DNA of 64,000 nt from Bacteriovoracaceae bacterium (GCA_947450475.1 CANFVK010000007.1:1-64000), one strand, 5' to 3'; positions 34,448 through 43,600 are shown, numbered from the stretch's first letter. A program made the numbers and translations. Notes: generated by a model not told the origin, from the letters alone.

Positions 34448-34984
34448 ATGCACAATTTTAAAAATCTTTGGGACGTTTTGCTGCTGTTTTTAATTCCTAT
34501 TGGCGGGGGAATTCCTGGAGGCGTTTTATTGGCTAAGTCACGCGGACTTGAGTGGCCCATAATGATGCTTTTGTATCTAATTTCAGATCTAATTTTGGCC
34601 ATTACTTTTGAGCCCATCATGCATCTGCTCATCAAACATGGAAAGAAAATTCAATTTCTTGCTCGCATGGGTGAAATTATGAAAATGATGACAAAAAAAA
34701 CAATTCAACAATATGGCAACAGCACCGGAGTTTTAGCGCTTATCATGATCGCTTTTGGGGCAGATCCCATGTCAGGTCGGGCGATTGCTCTAGCTGCAGG
34801 CCATGGTTTTTTTGGTGGCTGGTTCATCGCCATAGCTGGCGATATGCTTTATTTTACTCTTTTAATGGCTTCGACTCTATGGCTTAAAAGTGTCATAGGT
34901 AACGCAACCATTACCATGATAATTATATTTGCTATCATGATGATTATTCCTCAGATTTTTCGTCGACTCTCCTCAAAAAAATAA
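34448..34984 (+). CDS. Multi-pass inner-membrane protein, unknown
   Basis: A 178-residue protein with four to five hydrophobic segments (about residues 9-28, 37-58, 93-115, 120-145, 150-172). Glycine-rich IPIGGGIPGGVLLAKSRGL sits near the first loop and GHGFFGGWFIAIAGDM in a later one. Methionine is unusually common in the second half. The layout is that of a small transporter or exporter-like protein, but I do not recognise a defining motif. No clear ribosome site precedes ATG 34448. It is a single-gene unit. Confidence 0.6.
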   Translation: MHNFKNLWDVLLLFLIPIGGGIPGGVLLAKSRGLEWPIMMLLYLISDLILAITFEPIMHLLIKHGKKIQFLARMGEIMKMMTKKTIQQYGNSTGVLALIMIAFGADPMSGRAIALAAGHGFFGGWFIAIAGDMLYFTLLMASTLWLKSVIGNATITMIIIFAIMMIIPQIFRRLSSKK

Positions 34985-35112
34985 CCACTGCTCGACCATT
35001 AACCGACTTTTCTACTTTAAAAGTAAGTTTATATCATCAGCAAAAACTGGAAAAAAAGCTCAACTTCCATTGTAATTAATTCATAGTATTCTCATTTATC
35101 AAGGATGATTTT

Positions 35113-36597
35113 GTGAAAAAAACTTTAGCTCTAATAGCTGTGATGACTTGTATCTCGGCCTCAGCTTCAACCGTTTCAGTAAATTCTATCAATCAATTAA
35201 TCATGGCAAATAAAGCTCAATGGATTGCTAAAGATAATTCGATCTCTCGCATGAGTGATGTAGAAATTAAAAATCTTTTAGGATCTACTGACCGTCCAAT
35301 CGGCAATGCTTTATTTGAAGATCGAAAACTTTCTTCTGAATCAATTGACTGGCGAAACGTCAATGGCACCAATTGGCTCGGCCCCGTTATGAATCAAGGA
35401 AATTGTGGTTCATGTGTGGCGTTTGCCAGTGTTGCTACTTTAGAAGCTACTTATCGCATAAATGCAGCTCTGCCTTGGCTTGCTCCAACCTTTTCACCAC
35501 AGCAACTTTTTAACTGTGGCGGTGGTGCTTGTAACTATGGATGGCAACCTTCTGGTGCGGCATCTTTTCTAAAAAATAAAGGTATTGTTGATGCTGCTTG
35601 TGTCCCCTACGATTCAGGTTCAACTGGTCAAGACATAGAGTGCAAAAAGAACTTTTGCGACAATCAATTACAAAGAACTTATAAAATTGCAGGATCATCT
35701 ACTCCAAGCTCATGGGGAGGATCTGCAACCAAGGTTAAAGAAGCACTTAAAAAGGGACCATTGGTTACGACCTTAACTGTTTACGAAGATTTTCTAGTTT
35801 ATAGCTCAGGAATTTATAAATCTGTGAGTAAAAAATCACTCGGAGGTCACGCTGTATCTCTGGTTGGATTCAATGATCAAGAAAGATACTGGATCGTGCG
35901 AAATTCTTGGGGAGCTGATTGGGGGGAAGCTGGCTTCATACGTATTTCTTACGATGATAAGTCTGGAATCGCCGATAGCACCTGGGCGTATCAAACGGCT
36001 AAAGAAGACAACTATATTTCCATCCAATCTCCTTCCAATCACGATTATTTAAGCGGTGAAAAAAAGATACAAGTGGCTCTTGAAAAACCTGCGGCCAGCG
36101 AGATAGTTATCTCTGGCGAAACTGATCACGTTAAATTACTTGCTTGCCAAGGCAGCAGTACCACTAGCTGTGATCTCTCTGTTGATACCAGTACTCTAAA
36201 AGATGGCCGTTATGAAATTTATGCCAAATCAGGTTCCAAACAATCGCAAGTAAAAGAATTTTTTGTTTTAAATCATGAACCACAAAGCACAATTTCTTTT
36301 AAAGGTTCTGACGGAGTTGATCTAAAGAGACCGCAAAAAGGTAGAATTGAATTTGATATTGATGTAAAGGCCAGTCCGGTGATTCCTCAAAAAGTCACTT
36401 TCATTGTAGAAGATGCTTCAGGAAAAATCGTGGCAAAAAGAGTGACTGATGAAGTGGTTGAACAAATGCGCTTAGGCTTTAGAACCAATACTTTGCCTAA
36501 CGGAAAGTATACAATTTACTACACCACAGAAACTCCCTTCAACGGTCAGATGATTTCTGCAGTTTCCAACAAAGAAATTTTAACGACAAAAAATTAA
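35113..36597 (+). CDS. Secreted papain-like cysteine protease (C1A) with C-terminal beta domains
   Basis: The 494-residue precursor has a signal peptide (cleavage near ASA-STV) and a propeptide-like stretch. The papain domain spans about 78-300: IDWRNVNG, Gln95 and Cys101 in MNQGNCGSC, histidine in GGHAVSLVGF, and asparagine in VRNSWGADWGEAGF. The tryptophan after the catalytic cysteine in papain (CWAF) is valine here (CVAF). Residues about 305-490 form two predicted beta-sandwich repeats. The start is GTG at 35113 with AAGGATG upstream. A strong terminator follows. Extracellular or prey-directed proteolysis is the inferred role. Confidence 0.9.
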   Translation: MKKTLALIAVMTCISASASTVSVNSINQLIMANKAQWIAKDNSISRMSDVEIKNLLGSTDRPIGNALFEDRKLSSESIDWRNVNGTNWLGPVMNQGNCGSCVAFASVATLEATYRINAALPWLAPTFSPQQLFNCGGGACNYGWQPSGAASFLKNKGIVDAACVPYDSGSTGQDIECKKNFCDNQLQRTYKIAGSSTPSSWGGSATKVKEALKKGPLVTTLTVYEDFLVYSSGIYKSVSKKSLGGHAVSLVGFNDQERYWIVRNSWGADWGEAGFIRISYDDKSGIADSTWAYQTAKEDNYISIQSPSNHDYLSGEKKIQVALEKPAASEIVISGETDHVKLLACQGSSTTSCDLSVDTSTLKDGRYEIYAKSGSKQSQVKEFFVLNHEPQSTISFKGSDGVDLKRPQKGRIEFDIDVKASPVIPQKVTFIVEDASGKIVAKRVTDEVVEQMRLGFRTNTLPNGKYTIYYTTETPFNGQMISAVSNKEILTTKN

Positions 36598-36615
36598 TTG
36601 CATTATTTTTTAATC

Positions 36616-36656
36616 ATAGGCCCTCGTTTTTTCTTAGGACGAGGGCCTATTTATTT
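36616..36656. terminator. Bidirectional terminator between protease and YcaO genes
   Basis: ATAGGCCCTCG (36616-36626) pairs perfectly with CGAGGGCCTAT (36640-36650) across a 13-base loop. T-rich DNA lies on the 3' side in both directions. It begins 19 bases after the protease stop and abuts the stop of the convergent OsmC-YcaO gene. Confidence 0.88.
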
Positions 36657-38834
36657 CTGAAATGCTCTTTTAGCTGTTTGAAGTTTTTGATAGCTTGCAA
36701 TTAATTTAAGATGCTTATCCAAACCTTCTAACTTGGCATTTGTTTTAGTAAGTCCAAAGAATCTTACCTCTCCGGAAATGGAGCCGATCGCATTATTTAA
36801 AACTTCGGCACCAAACATTCTGGTCATATTTTCAGTGTAATCACTTAATTCCAATTCATCATTTAAAGTAATATCTAGAACCGTTTTAAGTGCCTGGTAG
36901 TAACTTCTTCGCGCCGTGGAGTTGTCATTAAAAGTCATAAACATTTCAACTAATTCTAAAGCATCTTCAAAACGCTTTAAGGCCAATAGGGAAAGACATT
37001 TTAATTCTCCAATATTAAGTTGACCCCAAACCGTATTTTCATCGAAGGCTACACCAATGAGTTCTGCAATTTTTGTATAATCATCGAGCTCACTTTCTTC
37101 TAATTTTTTAACCAATTTAGTTAATTGCTTATCATCGAGAGAATGCAGGTTTAATATATCAGATCTAAAAGCGATCGCCTTATTGTGATTATCCCAAATC
37201 AGATCTTCTGGTAGATAAATTTCGGAATATCCTGGCACTAAAATCCGACAGGCCTTAACTCCTAACTCTTCATAGTCAGCAATATAAACTTCTTTTTCCA
37301 ATTGGTTTAAAATATCCATTAAGAAATCATTTTCTTCTTTTGTGGTGCCAGAAAAATCCCAATGAGTAAATTCATAGTCTGATTTTTGGCTGAAGAACTT
37401 CCAAGAAATGACTCCAGTTGAGTCAACAAAGTGATCGATGATATTGTTGTGTTCACAAATGGCGTTTTGATTAAAAGTTGGAGGAGACAACACATTAAAG
37501 CCTTCAAAACTTCGGCCTTGAAGCAGTTCTGTAAGACTGCGCTCTAAGGCCACTTCAAATTTAGGGTGAGCTCCAAAAGAAGCAAACACCCCGCCGTTTT
37601 TAGGATTCATCAAAGTGACACACATGACTGGAAATTTTCCTCCTAAAGACGCATCTTTTACAAGGATAGGAAAACCTTCTGCTTCAAGTTTATTGATTCC
37701 TTCTATAATTTTTGGATATTTTTCTAAAACACTTTTTGGTACATCCGGAAGAGTGATTTCTTCCAAGATGATTTGATTTTTTACAGCACGCTCAAAAATT
37801 TCAGAAAGACACTGAACTCGAGCTTCATATTTTGTATTACCGGCACTCATGCCGTTACTGACAAAAAGATTTCCTATTAAATTAACTGGAATATAAACCG
37901 TTTTCTTATCTGATTGGCGCTCATACGCCAATGCGCAAATGCCACGCTTCACATTTCCAGAATTAGTATCAATTAAATGCGAAGCCTTAAGATCATTGTC
38001 TGGATTATAAAGAGCTAGAAGCCTCTCATCCATTAAACCGGCAGGAAGAGAATCCTTTGGACCTGGCTTAAACCACTTCTCAGTGGGATAATGAACAAAA
38101 TCACCATTGGCGATGTCTTCTCCTAAGAAATGATCATTGTATAAATAATTATTGCTAATGCGCTCTAGGAATTCACCAAGGGCCGAACAAAGTGCGGCGT
38201 CTTTGGTTGAGCCTTTGCCATTGGTAAAACACATTGGAGAATCGGCATCTCGAACATGAACCGACCAAACGTGTGGGACTGGATTTCTCCAAGAAGCGAT
38301 TTCAATTTTTATCCCAAGTGCAGAGATTAAGGTCGTCATATTCTGAATTGTTTCTTCAAGCGAACAATCCTTTCCTAAAATCATGGTGGCAGCATTATTA
38401 TCATCAAGTGACTTATAGATTAGTCCCGAATCATGACCCAAAACCTCGATGGCCTCAACCTGAAATTCTGGAGATTGTTGGATAACTTTTTTAACGGTAC
38501 ATCTTTCGATAGATTTAAGAATGCCTTCGCGGTCATGAGCCGAAATACTTTCAGGTAATTCTACTTGAATGTGAAAGACTTGCTTGTATCTATTGTCTGG
38601 ATCAACAATATTATTTTGAGTCAACCTAATGTCTTCGGTGGAAATATTGCGAGCTAGACAATAAACCTTAACAAAATAGGCCGCACACATCGCTGATGAA
38701 GCTAAAAAATAATCAAATGGTCCAGGAGCAGTGCCATTGCCTTTGTAGCGAATAGGTTGATCAGCAACCAAGCTATAGTCATCAAAGAGAGCTTCAACTT
38801 TAAGATTTTCTAAAAAACGTACATTAATCTGCAT
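36651..38834 (-). CDS. OsmC-YcaO fusion protein
   Basis: The N-terminal part (about residues 1-140) is an OsmC-type peroxiredoxin-like domain (PIRYKGNGTAPGPFDYFLASSAMCAAYFV, with a cysteine at the usual site, and RCTVKKVIQQSPEF). The rest is a full-length YcaO protein matching Escherichia coli YcaO closely: NPVPHVWSVHVRDADSPMCFTNGKG, LGEFLERISNNY, SNGMSAGNTKYEARVQCLSE, FERAVKNQII and YEKLQRAK-like C-terminus. YcaO proteins activate amide bonds with ATP; the target of this group, linked to ribosomal protein S12 methylthiolation in E. coli, is not fixed. ATG 38834 is preferred to an upstream TTG. No RiPP precursor gene is evident nearby. Confidence 0.9.
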   Translation of the reverse strand: MQINVRFLENLKVEALFDDYSLVADQPIRYKGNGTAPGPFDYFLASSAMCAAYFVKVYCLARNISTEDIRLTQNNIVDPDNRYKQVFHIQVELPESISAHDREGILKSIERCTVKKVIQQSPEFQVEAIEVLGHDSGLIYKSLDDNNAATMILGKDCSLEETIQNMTTLISALGIKIEIASWRNPVPHVWSVHVRDADSPMCFTNGKGSTKDAALCSALGEFLERISNNYLYNDHFLGEDIANGDFVHYPTEKWFKPGPKDSLPAGLMDERLLALYNPDNDLKASHLIDTNSGNVKRGICALAYERQSDKKTVYIPVNLIGNLFVSNGMSAGNTKYEARVQCLSEIFERAVKNQIILEEITLPDVPKSVLEKYPKIIEGINKLEAEGFPILVKDASLGGKFPVMCVTLMNPKNGGVFASFGAHPKFEVALERSLTELLQGRSFEGFNVLSPPTFNQNAICEHNNIIDHFVDSTGVISWKFFSQKSDYEFTHWDFSGTTKEENDFLMDILNQLEKEVYIADYEELGVKACRILVPGYSEIYLPEDLIWDNHNKAIAFRSDILNLHSLDDKQLTKLVKKLEESELDDYTKIAELIGVAFDENTVWGQLNIGELKCLSLLALKRFEDALELVEMFMTFNDNSTARRSYYQALKTVLDITLNDELELSDYTENMTRMFGAEVLNNAIGSISGEVRFFGLTKTNAKLEGLDKHLKLIASYQKLQTAKRAFQK

Positions 38835-38961
38835 AGTACTAAGTGAACTACCACCCAAATTCTAGAGATTATATGGAATTTACCCAAGATGAGTAAAAAT
38901 TACACTTTTATGATAACATTTCTACTTATTAAAAGAACTCTCAATTATCGCAGGTTGCTTT

Positions 38962-39552
38962 ATGACATTGGCCAACGGTTTTTCAATAAAAGAAATGAAC
39001 CCCAAAGAATTTTTCCCACTTTTTGGTAAACACTATGATCAACTTTTTGGAGATGACCATACATTTTTCCCAGATGAGTATTTAAGTGAAATTGAAAGTA
39101 AAAAATTAAAAATATTAGATTCAAAATTAGGTGATCGCTTTAGATTACATTTAGGCTTATTTTCTCCACAAAATGAATTTATTGGCTTTTCTTTTGGAGT
39201 CCAAGAAAGTTCTGAAACTTTTTTTATGATGGCCTCAGCTGTTTTGCCTGAATATAGAAGGCTTGGTCTCTACTCCGAATTGGTTAAAGAAGTTTTAAAA
39301 AGATGCGAGGAAGCAGGCTTTCAAAAAATTTATGGAACTCATTGTGCCACTAATAATGCTGTGCTGATTCCAAAGCTAAAATTGGGATTTATTTTTTCAA
39401 AAGTTGAACTATCCGATATGTTTGGGACCATTATTCATCTGCAATATTATACCAATCCTCTTCGAAGAAAAGTTATGGATTATCGCAGTGGTTTAAAAGT
39501 CCCGAGCAAAGAAATCAAAGCAGTCATGAAATTCGATCGGGAACCCAAATAA
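38962..39552 (+). CDS. GNAT-family N-acetyltransferase
   Basis: The 196-residue protein has a GNAT fold. The acetyl-CoA binding segment SAVLPEYRRLGLYSELVKEVL (about residues 91-111) carries the R-R-x-G-L/x pyrophosphate loop, and KIYGTHCATNNAVLIPKLKLGFIFS forms the last conserved strand-helix-strand. AGGTTG lies upstream of ATG 38962. The substrate cannot be told. It is followed by the WG-repeat lipoprotein gene after 34 bases and may share its transcript. Confidence 0.8.
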   Translation: MTLANGFSIKEMNPKEFFPLFGKHYDQLFGDDHTFFPDEYLSEIESKKLKILDSKLGDRFRLHLGLFSPQNEFIGFSFGVQESSETFFMMASAVLPEYRRLGLYSELVKEVLKRCEEAGFQKIYGTHCATNNAVLIPKLKLGFIFSKVELSDMFGTIIHLQYYTNPLRRKVMDYRSGLKVPSKEIKAVMKFDREPK

Positions 39553-39586
39553 CAGCTTTGATTGCTAACGTGTAAAGGACTAGAAA

Positions 39587-40594
39587 TTGAAAATATTTTT
39601 TTTCCCAATAATATTAGTTCTCTATTTTGGATGTCAAAAGACAACAAAAAACAGTGCTATTTTTAATCAAAAAGATCAATCAGTATCGGCTTCAACCGGA
39701 AAATTTGCCATTTATCCCCAGTATAATTCCGCAGGACATTTTAGTGAAGGTTTAGCTCCAGTTATATTTGGTTGGGAAACTAGCAAGTGGGGCTTTATTA
39801 ATAAAGCTGGCAATATGGCCATTTATCCTGATTACGATTCGGCCGATAGTTTTAGTGAAGGCTTGGCGGCCGTACAAACTGGTGGGCCGTCTGGCAAATG
39901 GGGATATATCGATAAGACCGGAAAAATGGTTATAAATGCTCAATACGATTTAGCAGGGGCCTTCAGTGAAGGATTGGCAAAAGTTCACATTGGTGGTGAA
40001 ACTGGTAACTGGGGCTTTATCAATAAAGAAGGCAAGATCGTCATTAATCCCCAATTTCATTCAGTGGGTTCATTCAGTGAAGGACTGGCCGCTGTTCACT
40101 TCATAGAAAATAAAACTGGCAAATCTGATGTTTCAGGCTTTATCGATAAAAATGGAAAGATGGTTATTAAGCTGCAATTTGATTCAACTGAATCCTTTCA
40201 TGATGGATTGGCACCAGTTCATGTTGGAGGCGAAACAAATATGTGGGGTTATATTAATAAGCAAGGAAAAATGATTTTTAGACCGCAGTTTACATTTGCT
40301 GCATCCTATAGTGAGGGACTAGCTGTCATTCACTTTGGTGATAATAAAACCGGCAAGTCAGGCTATATTGATAGACAAGGAAATATGGCCATCATTCCTC
40401 AATTTGATTATGCCGGATCATTTAGTGAAGGCTTAGCGATAGCTCGTCTTAGCACTGGCAAGTATTATTATATTAACAAGCAAGGAAAAATGGTTGTTGA
40501 TCCATGGTTTGAATATGCAGAAGCCTTTCATGAAGGATTGGCGCTTGCTAAGATCGGTGGCGAAAACGGAAAGTTTGGCTTTATTGGCAGATAG
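39587..40594 (+). CDS. WG-repeat lipoprotein
   Basis: The 335-residue precursor has a lipobox LYFGC (Cys16). The mature protein is built of about eight WG repeats of roughly 35-40 residues, each with a KWGFINKxGK-type strand, then I-PQF--A--FSEGLA. WG repeats form beta-rich propeller or solenoid surfaces found in secreted and surface proteins; no enzymatic function is known. The start is TTG 39587 with AAAGGA six bases upstream and the signal peptide directly after it. It probably faces the periplasm or the cell surface and may bind protein or carbohydrate. Confidence 0.88.
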   Translation: MKIFFFPIILVLYFGCQKTTKNSAIFNQKDQSVSASTGKFAIYPQYNSAGHFSEGLAPVIFGWETSKWGFINKAGNMAIYPDYDSADSFSEGLAAVQTGGPSGKWGYIDKTGKMVINAQYDLAGAFSEGLAKVHIGGETGNWGFINKEGKIVINPQFHSVGSFSEGLAAVHFIENKTGKSDVSGFIDKNGKMVIKLQFDSTESFHDGLAPVHVGGETNMWGYINKQGKMIFRPQFTFAASYSEGLAVIHFGDNKTGKSGYIDRQGNMAIIPQFDYAGSFSEGLAIARLSTGKYYYINKQGKMVVDPWFEYAEAFHEGLALAKIGGENGKFGFIGR

Positions 40595-40605
40595 CTTAAA
40601 ATCTA

Positions 40606-42114
40606 CTAACTAGTCAGCCTCTCACGAACTAAATCCCCCAAAACAAGATGAGTATTTCTTTTATCTTCATCCATTTTCTCAAAAGTTCTCGCCATCATGG
40701 ATAGCCTAGGATTTGAAAGAAAAAATTCTCGGTTTTTAAAAATAAAACTCCAAAAAAGTGCATCGACTTCCTTGCTCCATTCACCCGATTTAAAATCACT
40801 CATTTTAAAAAGATAATTTGATCCGCAAATATAGGGTTTCGTTGCAAAAATTCCACCATCGCTGAATTGCCCCATACCAAAAACATTTGGCCCCATTACC
40901 CAATCCATGCTATCGACAAACATTTCATTAAACCAGCGGTGAACTTCAATGGGGTCAATCTCACAAAGAAGCATTATATTACTTATAATCATGAGTCGTT
41001 CGATGTGATGGGCATAACCGAGACGATTTACTTTTTTGATAACATGATCTAGAGGATCAATGCCTGTAGTACCCTCATACCAAGAAGCTGATAATTTTCT
41101 CTTGTGCTGAAAAAAATTGGAGTTCTCTTGAGTCTTGCTAAAATTTTGATAAATTCCTCTGACAAATTCGCGCCATCCTAAAATTTGACGAATAAAACCC
41201 TCTAGTGAATTTAAAGGTACCGAATGCTCTTTTGCGTATGCAAGACTATTGTTGATCACTTCTTCAGGTGTTATGAGCCCCACATTAATCAATGGAGATA
41301 GTAGCGAATGAAAATTAAAATCATAGTAAGTTGATAAAGCATCTTCAAACTGTCCGAATTCATGAAAGCGCGTTTGAAAAAATTGCTCAAGCCAATCAAG
41401 AGCACTTTCTCTGGTTACTGGAAAATAAAAATTATCACCATTAGAATCTAAAAAACCTGGATGACTTGGATAGAGTTCATTGATTTCTTTAATGACCGCA
41501 ATTGTAACATTATCTGCTTGGGGAAAATTTATATTGGGAACAACAGTATCTTTTTTTAGCTTACCTCGATTATCCTCATCAAAACTCCACTTCCCACCAA
41601 TTGGCTTTTTGTTTTGGTCAACCAGGACATTGAATTTTTTACGAGATTGCTCATAAAAATTTTTCATAAAAGGCTTTTTATGATTATTAAGATAATCTCT
41701 AAATTGTTCAGGAGTATTAATAAATAGTGGTGAACGATAAGTTATATAATCTATAGAAAGCTCATTTAGCACATCAACAACTTCATCATGAAAAAACTTA
41801 TCAACCTTTCCAAAAGAATGAATTTTATAAACATTATTTTCAATGCAATACTTTCTTAAACGATCAACAAAACTTAAGGCTAAATCAACGTCCTTAAGAT
41901 TGATTCTGTGAATATTAAATCCATTATTTTTTAGCTCTATAAATTTATGTCGTGATGCTGACTGTAAAAAAGCAAGGCGCATTTTGTGATATTTAAAATG
42001 GGTCTGAAGATCAGGTCCTTCAATCATTAAAAATGGCATATGCTTAAATTTTTCAAAATATTTAATTGGAAAGAGGTTGTCACCAAATATAAGGAAGATT
42101 TCTGTTATTGTCAT
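40606..42114 (-). CDS. Photolyase-related protein (CryPro/PhrB type) lacking FeS cysteines
   Basis: The 502-residue protein follows the prokaryotic (6-4) photolyase/CryPro pattern: an N-terminal Rossmann domain with IFLIFGDNLF, the linker GGKWSFDEDNR, and a C-terminal FAD domain with FGQFEDALS, FNFHSLLSPLINVGLI, GFIRQILGWREFVRG and DSMDWVMGPNVFGMGQFSDGG. Characterised members bind a [4Fe-4S] cluster through four cysteines, three of them after the KMSD segment; here that region reads KMSDFKSGEWSKEVDALFW without cysteine, and the protein has only three cysteines in all. DNA photorepair or a photoreceptor role is inferred. It is convergent with the WG-repeat gene. Confidence 0.8.
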   Translation of the reverse strand: MTITEIFLIFGDNLFPIKYFEKFKHMPFLMIEGPDLQTHFKYHKMRLAFLQSASRHKFIELKNNGFNIHRINLKDVDLALSFVDRLRKYCIENNVYKIHSFGKVDKFFHDEVVDVLNELSIDYITYRSPLFINTPEQFRDYLNNHKKPFMKNFYEQSRKKFNVLVDQNKKPIGGKWSFDEDNRGKLKKDTVVPNINFPQADNVTIAVIKEINELYPSHPGFLDSNGDNFYFPVTRESALDWLEQFFQTRFHEFGQFEDALSTYYDFNFHSLLSPLINVGLITPEEVINNSLAYAKEHSVPLNSLEGFIRQILGWREFVRGIYQNFSKTQENSNFFQHKRKLSASWYEGTTGIDPLDHVIKKVNRLGYAHHIERLMIISNIMLLCEIDPIEVHRWFNEMFVDSMDWVMGPNVFGMGQFSDGGIFATKPYICGSNYLFKMSDFKSGEWSKEVDALFWSFIFKNREFFLSNPRLSMMARTFEKMDEDKRNTHLVLGDLVRERLTS

Positions 42115-42316
42115 GGATAGCTGCCTTAATCATTTTTAGAACATTTAATGAGAATACAGTAATTATAGATCATTTTTGAAATTATGCCTTTATGTCAAAG
42201 ATTAGATGTTCAAAATCAAAATATATTAATCTCGCTTGAGTCCAAATAGCTCATAGGTGTCTCATGACAAAGGGAGACTAGCGCTATAAAAATGAATTGA
42301 TTATCGAATTTTAGAA

Positions 42317-42394
42317 TGGAGGAGACGTCCGGATTTGAACCGGAGGCTGTACGGTTTTGCAAACCGTTCCATTGGACCACTCTGGCACGTCTCC
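42317..42394 (-). tRNA. tRNA-Cys (GCA)
   Basis: The minus strand folds as a complete cloverleaf. The acceptor GGAGACG pairs with CGTCTCC, a short D-arm has CCA/TGG, and the anticodon stem ACGGT/ACCGT has loop TTGCAAA and anticodon GCA. The T-arm is TCCGG-TTCAAAT-CCGGA. Discriminator U73 is the identity base of tRNA-Cys, and CCA is encoded (42317-42319). Confidence 0.96.
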
Positions 42395-42400
42395 ATAACT

Positions 42401-42428
42401 AAGAGGGATTTTGCAGAAAATCCCTCTT
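42401..42428 (-). terminator. Hairpin between the HU/IHF gene and tRNA-Cys
   Basis: AAGAGGGATTTT (42401-42412) and AAAATCCCTCTT (42417-42428) form a perfect 12-base stem with a four-base loop, 23 bases after the stop of the DNA-binding protein gene. The T run is inside the stem; read-through into the tRNA cannot be excluded. Confidence 0.65.
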
Positions 42429-42451
42429 TATGTCAATGAATAATAAGGTAT

Positions 42452-42757
42452 TTAAGCTTCACGAATGACGTATTTATCTTTTCCGTCATCCACCATTTCT
42501 TTGAGTTCTTTACCCACTTTAAAGAATGGAACTTTTTTAGGTGGAACCTTAACGATCTTTCCAGTTTTTGGATTTCTACCTTCATAGGCTTTATAATTTC
42601 TATTGGCGAAAGAGCCAAATCCTCTTATTTCAATTCGCTCATCTTCGTAGAGAGCTTTGATCATGCTATCAAAAGTTATATTGATAATAGTCTCAGCCTG
42701 CTTGTGAGTGAGATTGGCTTGCTTTTCGAGCGCAGCAATTAAATCAGCCTTAGTCAT
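42452..42757 (-). CDS. HU/IHF-family nucleoid DNA-binding protein
   Basis: A 101-residue histone-like protein that bends DNA as a dimer. TKADLIAALEKQANLTHKQAETIINITFDSMIKAL forms the helical dimer domain. RIEIRGFGSFANRNYKAYEGRNPKTGKIVKVPPKKVPFFKVGKELKEMV holds the beta-ribbon arms with the R-NP-TG motif. The RGFGSF and PFFK residues are nearer IHF than HU. ATG 42757 was chosen because GGAGGG lies at 42764-42769 and it matches the family start; a longer reading to 42778 has no such site. A short acidic/basic tail follows the fold. Confidence 0.93.
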   Translation of the reverse strand: MTKADLIAALEKQANLTHKQAETIINITFDSMIKALYEDERIEIRGFGSFANRNYKAYEGRNPKTGKIVKVPPKKVPFFKVGKELKEMVDDGKDKYVIREA

Positions 42758-42913
42758 TTGGGCCCTCCTACTAAACATTAAAGTAACTTAGCTATCCTCT
42801 CGGAAAATTTTCCAAAAAACTTTAGATGCCATCAAATTTTGGCGGTAATTGGACTAGAAAAATAATCTTAACTTTCTGAAACTACGAGCAAATTCTGCAA
42901 AACTTTGCATTGA

Positions 42914-43600
42914 ATGCCTTTTATCTCTAAACTGACAAACATGAAAGATCTACTGCGAACATCAAGAAATCGGGCAGAGATCGTCGCCAACATTAGATCA
43001 AAATTGTGCTCATCTAAAAAAGTGACGATCTGGCAAAAAGATGAACTTGGAAATAGAAAACATTTTTCTCAATTTGAAATAGACGAGATCTTTGAAGAGG
43101 AAGGAGTGTTCACTCTTTCTACCCTTTGCACTTTTGTTAAAGAATTCAATCTAAAGCAAGACATCTTTATGCTTCTTGAAAATAACGATTTCACTTTCAA
43201 AACCAAAGTTGCTCACGACCAAAAACAGATGGCAACTTTTCAAATCCCTAAAGAATTAAATCTCAAAGAACTTAGGGCCTATCCCCGAAAATATTTTAAA
43301 CTCGAAGATAAAAAACACGTTGAAGTAGTATTTGTAACAAAAAGCAAAAACAATGGAGCAAGGCCACTGTCACTATCTTGTCCCATTCTAAATCTCTCTC
43401 AAGGTGGAGCATGTATAGTCATCACTCGTGAAACTATAAAAAATATTGATGTGGAAGCTGGCGTCTTAATTAAAATTACGACTCAATTCAATAAGGCCAT
43501 TATCCGAAACGCCCGCATTTTTTTACGCGAAAGCCTCTCTCACGAAGATCGATTTGCGATTGGTTTAGAATTTCATCAACCGTTGCCAAGTCAGGAATAA
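42914..43600 (+). CDS. PilZ-domain protein
   Basis: The 228-residue protein has a YcgR-like N-terminal part (about 20-110) and a C-terminal PilZ domain. The c-di-GMP-binding RxxxR is RAYPRKYF (about residue 122), followed by ILNLSQGGACIVI for the (D/N)xSxxG motif and IGLEF near the end. Binding of c-di-GMP is expected from these residues. In swimming bacteria such proteins slow motors or tune secretion or adhesion; which applies here is unknown. The start is uncertain between 42914 and an ATG at 42941, as neither has a good ribosome site. It is a single-gene unit. Confidence 0.87.
   Translation: MPFISKLTNMKDLLRTSRNRAEIVANIRSKLCSSKKVTIWQKDELGNRKHFSQFEIDEIFEEEGVFTLSTLCTFVKEFNLKQDIFMLLENNDFTFKTKVAHDQKQMATFQIPKELNLKELRAYPRKYFKLEDKKHVEVVFVTKSKNNGARPLSLSCPILNLSQGGACIVITRETIKNIDVEAGVLIKITTQFNKAIIRNARIFLRESLSHEDRFAIGLEFHQPLPSQE

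Noticed and set aside
36651..38834. YcaO considered as part of a RiPP (thiazole/oxazole peptide) cluster
   Set aside because: The sequence follows the housekeeping E. coli-type YcaO and there is no precursor peptide, cyclodehydratase partner or dehydrogenase gene adjacent.
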